From: JAWXUK01 sp044432725
GTDB taxonomy: Bacteria; Bacillota; Clostridia; Oscillospirales; Oscillospiraceae
Length of the DNA: 64,000 bases
NCBI GenBank assembly: GCA_044432725.1
Contig: JAWXUL010000013.1
Span: 7,687 to 71,686, forward strand
Reading direction: 5' to 3'
Of this stretch, positions 60,510-64,000 are shown piece after piece; position 1 is the stretch's first letter, and every line of letters begins with the position of its first letter. Made by a program: the position numbers and the translations under genes. The notes beneath the pieces were generated by a model. That model had not been told where the DNA came from. It saw only the letters and a program-made list of their open reading frames with translations, and ran no database searches.

Positions 60510-60560
60510 CTTTTTTTACCTCCAATAAATGTCTTTATCACAGGAACCAAGGGAACCACA

Positions 60561-60636
60561 TGAATCGTCCCAAGAAGTGTTTGGACGATTCACCTTCTTC
60601 CAATGAATCCCATATAACTACTGGAAAACCAGTAGT
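60561..60636 (-). promoter_or_regulatory. Two hairpins in the leader of the CoA-transferase gene
   Basis: TGAATCGTCC (60561-60570) pairs with GGACGATTCA (60583-60592), 10 bp perfect; ACTACTGG (60617) pairs with CCAGTAGT (60629-60636). Neither has a T-run on the minus strand, so they look regulatory or stabilising rather than terminators. Confidence 0.45.
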
Positions 60637-60669
60637 AAAACCCCTGACTGAAAAGGGATTTTTACAAAG

Positions 60670-62448
60670 TTAAAAATCTAAATAAAAGGGTTTTACCAAG
60701 CTTCGTTGCTCAGTAGAATCTTTTACCATTGTGGTGTGTGGCAAATCTTCAAATTCCCCATGTCTGGGACGGCGATTTCTTTGCCCTTTGTTTCGTGTTT
60801 GTTTGGTCACGTGGGACTGACCTTGTTTCTTTTTGTCTCCATTTTGATGATTTGCTTGGTTGCGATTGGATTGGCGACGTGGTTTCTCTTCTGCATGAGA
60901 TCTAGATTTTTCCCCTTGGTCACTGGTGTGGTGTGCATGACTGGGAGATTGACCTTTATGCACTTTTTGTGGGTGATTGTGATGCTTTGGTGCAAGAAGT
61001 CTTGCTGTGGCATCCATGATTTCTTCCCCTTCGTTCAAAGGGTTTGGGCGATGGAACTTTGTATTGGGCATAGAAGAGCCTGTTTTCACCACTTCCCCAC
61101 TGCGCACCCCACGTTTGGGAGATTTACTTCCTTGGGCTGATTGGTTTCCTTGGTTCCCTTGGGGAGGTTTTTGTGTGGCATTTTGTGGCGACCCTGCGTT
61201 GCGACGACGTGCCTTGGCTTCTTCATCTCGTTGACGACGGCGATCTCTGGCCGCTGCCCGTGCTTCTTCGTCTTCGCTGTTGATGATTCTCCCTGATTTG
61301 TCTTTTTTCGGCACTTCGAAGACGGTCATAGGGTACTTATGCTCGACATTCAAAGGGATTTTCTTCCCCATCAGACTTTCGATGTCACGAAGAAGAGATT
61401 TTTCACCAAAATCACAAAAAGCGATGGCAACGCCTTCTCTCCCTGCTCTTCCTGTTCTGCCGATACGGTGGACATAAGTTTCGGGTACTTCTGGAAGATT
61501 ATAGTTAAAAACATAGGATAGCTTATCAATATCAATCCCACGGGCGGCGATATCTGTTGCCACAAGGACTTGAATTTTACCTTCTTTAAACTGCGCCAAG
61601 GCTTGTTGCCGAGCCGTTTGGCTTTTGTTTCCATGGATAGCAGCGGCGGTGATTTGGGATTTTTCCAAATCCTTTGCGACTTTGTTGGCTCCATGTTTGG
61701 TTCGTGTGAATACCAGAGCAGTGGCAATCTTCTGTTCTTTGATGATATCACACAAAAGGTTTGATTTGTTGTGTTTGTCAATTAAATAAAGCTGTTGCTG
61801 AATCACTTCCACTGGGGAAGAGACAGGGTTCACTGCCACTTTCACAGGATCAACCAGCAAAGAATCCACCAGTTGGGTGATTTCTGTGGGCATAGTTGCA
61901 GAGAAAAATAGAGTTTGTTTTTTCTTTGGTAGATAGGTCAAGATTTTTTTCACATCGTGAATAAATCCCATATCAAGCATTCTATCTGCTTCGTCCAAGA
62001 CAAAAATCTCTATTTTGGACAAGTCCAGTAATTTTTGCTGTTGCAAATCATTCAATCGTCCAGGGGTCGCTACTAAGATGTCTACCCCTTGTTTCAGTTT
62101 GCTCACTTGGGGTCCTTGAGAAACGCCACCGAAAATCACGGCTGTTTTCAAGGGTAGATTTTTTCCATATCCCAAGATGTTGTCATAAATTTGCAGTGCA
62201 AGCTCTCTTGTGGGGGTGAGAATCAGTGCACGGACAGGTCTGCCTGGGACTGGTTTTTCCAAACGTTGGAGGATGGGGGTTGCAAAAGCACAAGTTTTTC
62301 CTGTGCCTGTTTGGGCACAGCCCAAAACATCACGCCCTTCTAGGGCAGGGGGGATTGCCTTTTCCTGAATGGGAGAAGGATTCTTATATTTTTGTTCTGC
62401 CAAGGCTGACAGAATAGATGGGTGTAAGCCCAGTTCGCCAAAAGTCAT
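60670..62448 (-). CDS. DEAD-box ATP-dependent RNA helicase with long basic tail
   Basis: A 592-residue RNA helicase, RhlE/CshA-like. Q motif MTFGELGLHPSILSALAEQKYKNPSPIQEKAIP, motif I AQTGTGKT, Ia PTRELALQIYD, II LDEADRMLDMGF, III SATMP, V TDIAARGIDIDKL, VI YVHRIGRTGRAG. Residues from about 375 on are a low-complexity Lys/Arg/Gln/Asn/His-rich tail, probably disordered and RNA-binding. Such helicases help ribosome assembly and RNA decay, often in the cold. Start has AGGAAA, 48 bases after aroK on the same strand, so probably one transcript. Confidence 0.95.
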   Translation of the reverse strand: MTFGELGLHPSILSALAEQKYKNPSPIQEKAIPPALEGRDVLGCAQTGTGKTCAFATPILQRLEKPVPGRPVRALILTPTRELALQIYDNILGYGKNLPLKTAVIFGGVSQGPQVSKLKQGVDILVATPGRLNDLQQQKLLDLSKIEIFVLDEADRMLDMGFIHDVKKILTYLPKKKQTLFFSATMPTEITQLVDSLLVDPVKVAVNPVSSPVEVIQQQLYLIDKHNKSNLLCDIIKEQKIATALVFTRTKHGANKVAKDLEKSQITAAAIHGNKSQTARQQALAQFKEGKIQVLVATDIAARGIDIDKLSYVFNYNLPEVPETYVHRIGRTGRAGREGVAIAFCDFGEKSLLRDIESLMGKKIPLNVEHKYPMTVFEVPKKDKSGRIINSEDEEARAAARDRRRQRDEEAKARRRNAGSPQNATQKPPQGNQGNQSAQGSKSPKRGVRSGEVVKTGSSMPNTKFHRPNPLNEGEEIMDATARLLAPKHHNHPQKVHKGQSPSHAHHTSDQGEKSRSHAEEKPRRQSNRNQANHQNGDKKKQGQSHVTKQTRNKGQRNRRPRHGEFEDLPHTTMVKDSTEQRSLVKPFYLDF

Positions 62449-62496
62449 GGTTTCCTGCTTTCTAGCATCTTTTATTCCAGATGCAAATTCAAATAA

Positions 62497-63003
62497 TCAA
62501 TGATATGCTCTCAACAGAGACATAAGGGCTCTCACCAAATCTTCTGGGCTTTGACCCGTTTTGACTGTGAGAGTTGCGTCAGCATATTTGTCATAGAGTG
62601 GGGCACGCTCTTGCAAAACCTCTGCCAAAGATTGTTCTTTTTCCATGGCAATCCCACGGGTAGAGAGGTTTTGGATACGACGCTGTAGTTCTTCAAAGGG
62701 AACGTGAAGGTAAATCACAGGCCCCAAGGTTTTCAGGTGCGTGATCATTTTCTCTCGGCAAACCACCGAGCCACCGGGAGAAATCACTGTTTCATGACAA
62801 GATAAGGAAGAGATTGCCGCTTCTTCCACATCTAAAAAGCCTTGTACCCCCAAGCTGTCCACCAAATCTTGGAGATGTTTTCCTTCGTTGCGTTGAATGA
62901 GTAGATCTGTGTCTAAAAAATCAAAAGCTATGGCTTTGGCAAGAAGCACCCCCACGGTACTTTTTCCAGAGCCAGGCATACCTATTAAAGAAAGGTTTTT
63001 CAT
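62497..63003 (-). CDS. aroK: Shikimate kinase
   Basis: Phosphorylates shikimate in the aromatic amino acid pathway. The 168-residue protein has Walker A LIGMPGSGKSTVG (8-19), FLDTDLLIQ with the shikimate/Mg Asp residues (31, 33), the SPGGSVVCRE block (normally GGG) and a lid RGIAM before the C-terminal RAPLYDKYADATL. Ribosome site GGTAGATA-like and weak (the minus-strand bases before ATG are AATA-rich). No other aro gene is next to it. Confidence 0.92.
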   Translation of the reverse strand: MKNLSLIGMPGSGKSTVGVLLAKAIAFDFLDTDLLIQRNEGKHLQDLVDSLGVQGFLDVEEAAISSLSCHETVISPGGSVVCREKMITHLKTLGPVIYLHVPFEELQRRIQNLSTRGIAMEKEQSLAEVLQERAPLYDKYADATLTVKTGQSPEDLVRALMSLLRAYH

Positions 63004-63225
63004 TTATCTATCATCCTTTTTGCTGTGATCTTCTTTTTTCTATTCCCATATCCTAGTATATCACAAAGGGAACAAAAAAGAAAGAGAAATTTTTGGAGAA
63101 ATCTCGTCGGTGATTTCAGAACATCTAACCTTGACAATAGGGGAAATTTTTTTCGCCTAAATATCACAAAAAACAATAAGTCCTTATCTAACACAGAACT
63201 TTTCAAAAGAAATCGAGAGTAGGGA

Positions 63226-63810
63226 TTACATCTCGTTTTCCAGAAAATATGTGGCTTCCATATCTGCTGTAGCAAGAGCAAATCCAAGGGGATATTTGGC
63301 AAAAGCTTTGCCCACCAGATTTTTATTCTCGTCCCCAGAAAAACCCATGTGCCAGCGTATTGCCATGGCTTCTTCTCGAGAAAGTCTGAGATAGCCGTTG
63401 ATGATGTAAACAGACTTTTCTCCATGACCATAGGGAAGGGGGTCATCGAATTGATAGGTAGGGACAGACTGCCACTTGCCGTTTTCATCTTTCACATTTC
63501 TGGAACCTAAATGATAGCAACCTACCTTACAGACATCGTGCAAAAGAGAGACAATAGCGAGGGTTTCCATAGAGTGTTCCAAACCATACAATTCTTGGAC
63601 TCGCTCTCTTTGCATATAGTCCATCAAACAGTGATAGACATTGATGCTGTGGAAACAAAGCCCTCCTTCGAAGGCACCATGATATTTTGTGCTGGCAGGG
63701 GCAGTGAAAAAGTCGCATTTGTTTTCTAGGAAATCAAGCAATTTATCAGCACCTTCACGGGTGATATGCTCTTTGTAGAGTTCTATAAATTCTTCTTTAT
63801 ATTCTGACAT
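63226..63810 (-). CDS. HD-domain protein, probable nucleotide or RNA phosphohydrolase
   Basis: A 194-residue protein with an HD fold: YHGAFEGGLCFHSINVYHCLMDYM, AIVSLLHDVCKVGCYHLG (the HD pair) and YGHGEKSVYIINGYLRLSREEAMAIRWHMG. The GGLxxHSxNVY form is shared with the HD part of YhaM exoribonuclease and with stand-alone hydrolases in phages and Clostridia. Exact substrate unknown. It starts MSEYKEEFIELYKEHI, with an AAAGGAT site. Bases 63004-63225 between it and aroK contain no gene I can support. Confidence 0.8.
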   Translation of the reverse strand: MSEYKEEFIELYKEHITREGADKLLDFLENKCDFFTAPASTKYHGAFEGGLCFHSINVYHCLMDYMQRERVQELYGLEHSMETLAIVSLLHDVCKVGCYHLGSRNVKDENGKWQSVPTYQFDDPLPYGHGEKSVYIINGYLRLSREEAMAIRWHMGFSGDENKNLVGKAFAKYPLGFALATADMEATYFLENEM

Positions 63811-63906
63811 AGGGGTACAATCCTTTCTGTTTACGAGTCCTCTCTAGTGTACCATAAAAAAGGAAAAAATACTTACCAAAGATTTTGCGAATCTTTTTGT
63901 TTCCTC

Positions 63907-63935
63907 TTGTGACTTTGCCAAAAATGTGATATGAT
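63907..63935 (+). promoter_or_regulatory. Promoter for the gene at the right edge
   Basis: TTGTGA, 17 bases, TATGAT, about 40 bases before the ATG at 63977. Confidence 0.5.
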
Positions 63936-63976
63936 AAATGTGTCTTTGCACATTTTGTGAACTAGGAGTTTTTTTG

Positions 63977-64000
63977 ATGTACTATTTTTTACTCGCTTTT
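63977..64000 (+). CDS. Start of an unidentified gene (8 codons seen)
   Basis: ATG with AGGAG 8 bases upstream and a promoter in front; the codons read MYYFLLAF, hydrophobic, so possibly a membrane protein or signal peptide. The rest lies outside the window. Confidence 0.5.

Noticed and set aside
60194..60673. 159-codon plus-strand frame
   Set aside because: Antisense to the CoA-transferase start and its leader, no coding signs.
63000..63488. 162-codon minus-strand frame between aroK and the HD gene
   Set aside because: Overlaps the HD-domain gene in another frame and its product has no recognisable feature; the intergenic part is AT-rich noise.

Overview
The window looks like the chromosome of a low-GC, anaerobic, spore-forming Firmicute of class Clostridia, most like Lachnospirales (an Anaerotignum-type relative is a guess). 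The evidence is the oxygen-independent ribonucleotide reductase pair NrdD/NrdG, SpoIID, a butyryl/4-hydroxybutyrate-type CoA-transferase, an ACT-domain/DUF711 pair, a GyrB/GyrA-like pair with non-canonical motifs as found in Lachnospiraceae, an archaeal-type ProRS, and strong AGGAGG-type ribosome sites. Most of the window is ordinary core genome in short operons bounded by clear intrinsic terminators.

Layout. 1-6.2 kb (mostly minus): pyruvate kinase (cut by the window edge), an SGNH hydrolase, Tex, signal peptidase I, a PilZ protein and ComFB. 6.5-12.9 kb: proS (+), then polA and htpG (-); htpG has a perfect CIRCE operator. 13-16.2 kb (+): ACT protein, DUF711, rimI, tsaD. 16.2-20.1 kb: a cluster of DnaA-box-like sites, two small membrane or lipoprotein genes, pgeF and a peptide-type ABC substrate-binding lipoprotein, DUF2508. 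20.4-28.2 kb (+): a DegV protein with a structured leader, the type IIA topoisomerase pair, YitT, and a lipoprotein with a degenerate transglutaminase-like fold. 28.3-31.7 kb (-): tRNA-Met-Glu-Val, nrdD-nrdG with tandem NrdR boxes. 31.8-36.5 kb (+): mnmA, Na/Pi cotransporter, glyS with a terminator hairpin in its leader.

36.5-46 kb is the accessory region. Between the glyS terminator and a tRNA-Thr/tRNA-Tyr operon lies a two-gene minus-strand operon: a SNF2-type helicase of 786 residues and a 2324-residue protein with two GHKL (sacsin/Hsp90-like) ATPase modules and a C-terminal four-cysteine zinc site. It has a perfect consensus promoter with a palindrome at the start point, is visibly richer in A/T than its neighbours, and contains three short in-frame tandem duplications. 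I read it as a probable horizontally acquired defence system that I cannot assign to a named type; it is the best candidate for something undescribed.

46-64 kb returns to core genes: DUF896, ylmH, spoIID/ymdB (3' ends overlapping), tRNA-Val, a zinc-ribbon/leucine-rich-repeat protein, a CPBP protease, a split chromate transporter, YfbR-like nucleotidase, telA, tsaE, a RodA/FtsW protein, lepA, the CoA-transferase, a DEAD-box helicase, aroK, an HD-domain protein and the first codons of one more gene at the right edge. All annotations come from reading the sequence and from family knowledge; no database search was run.
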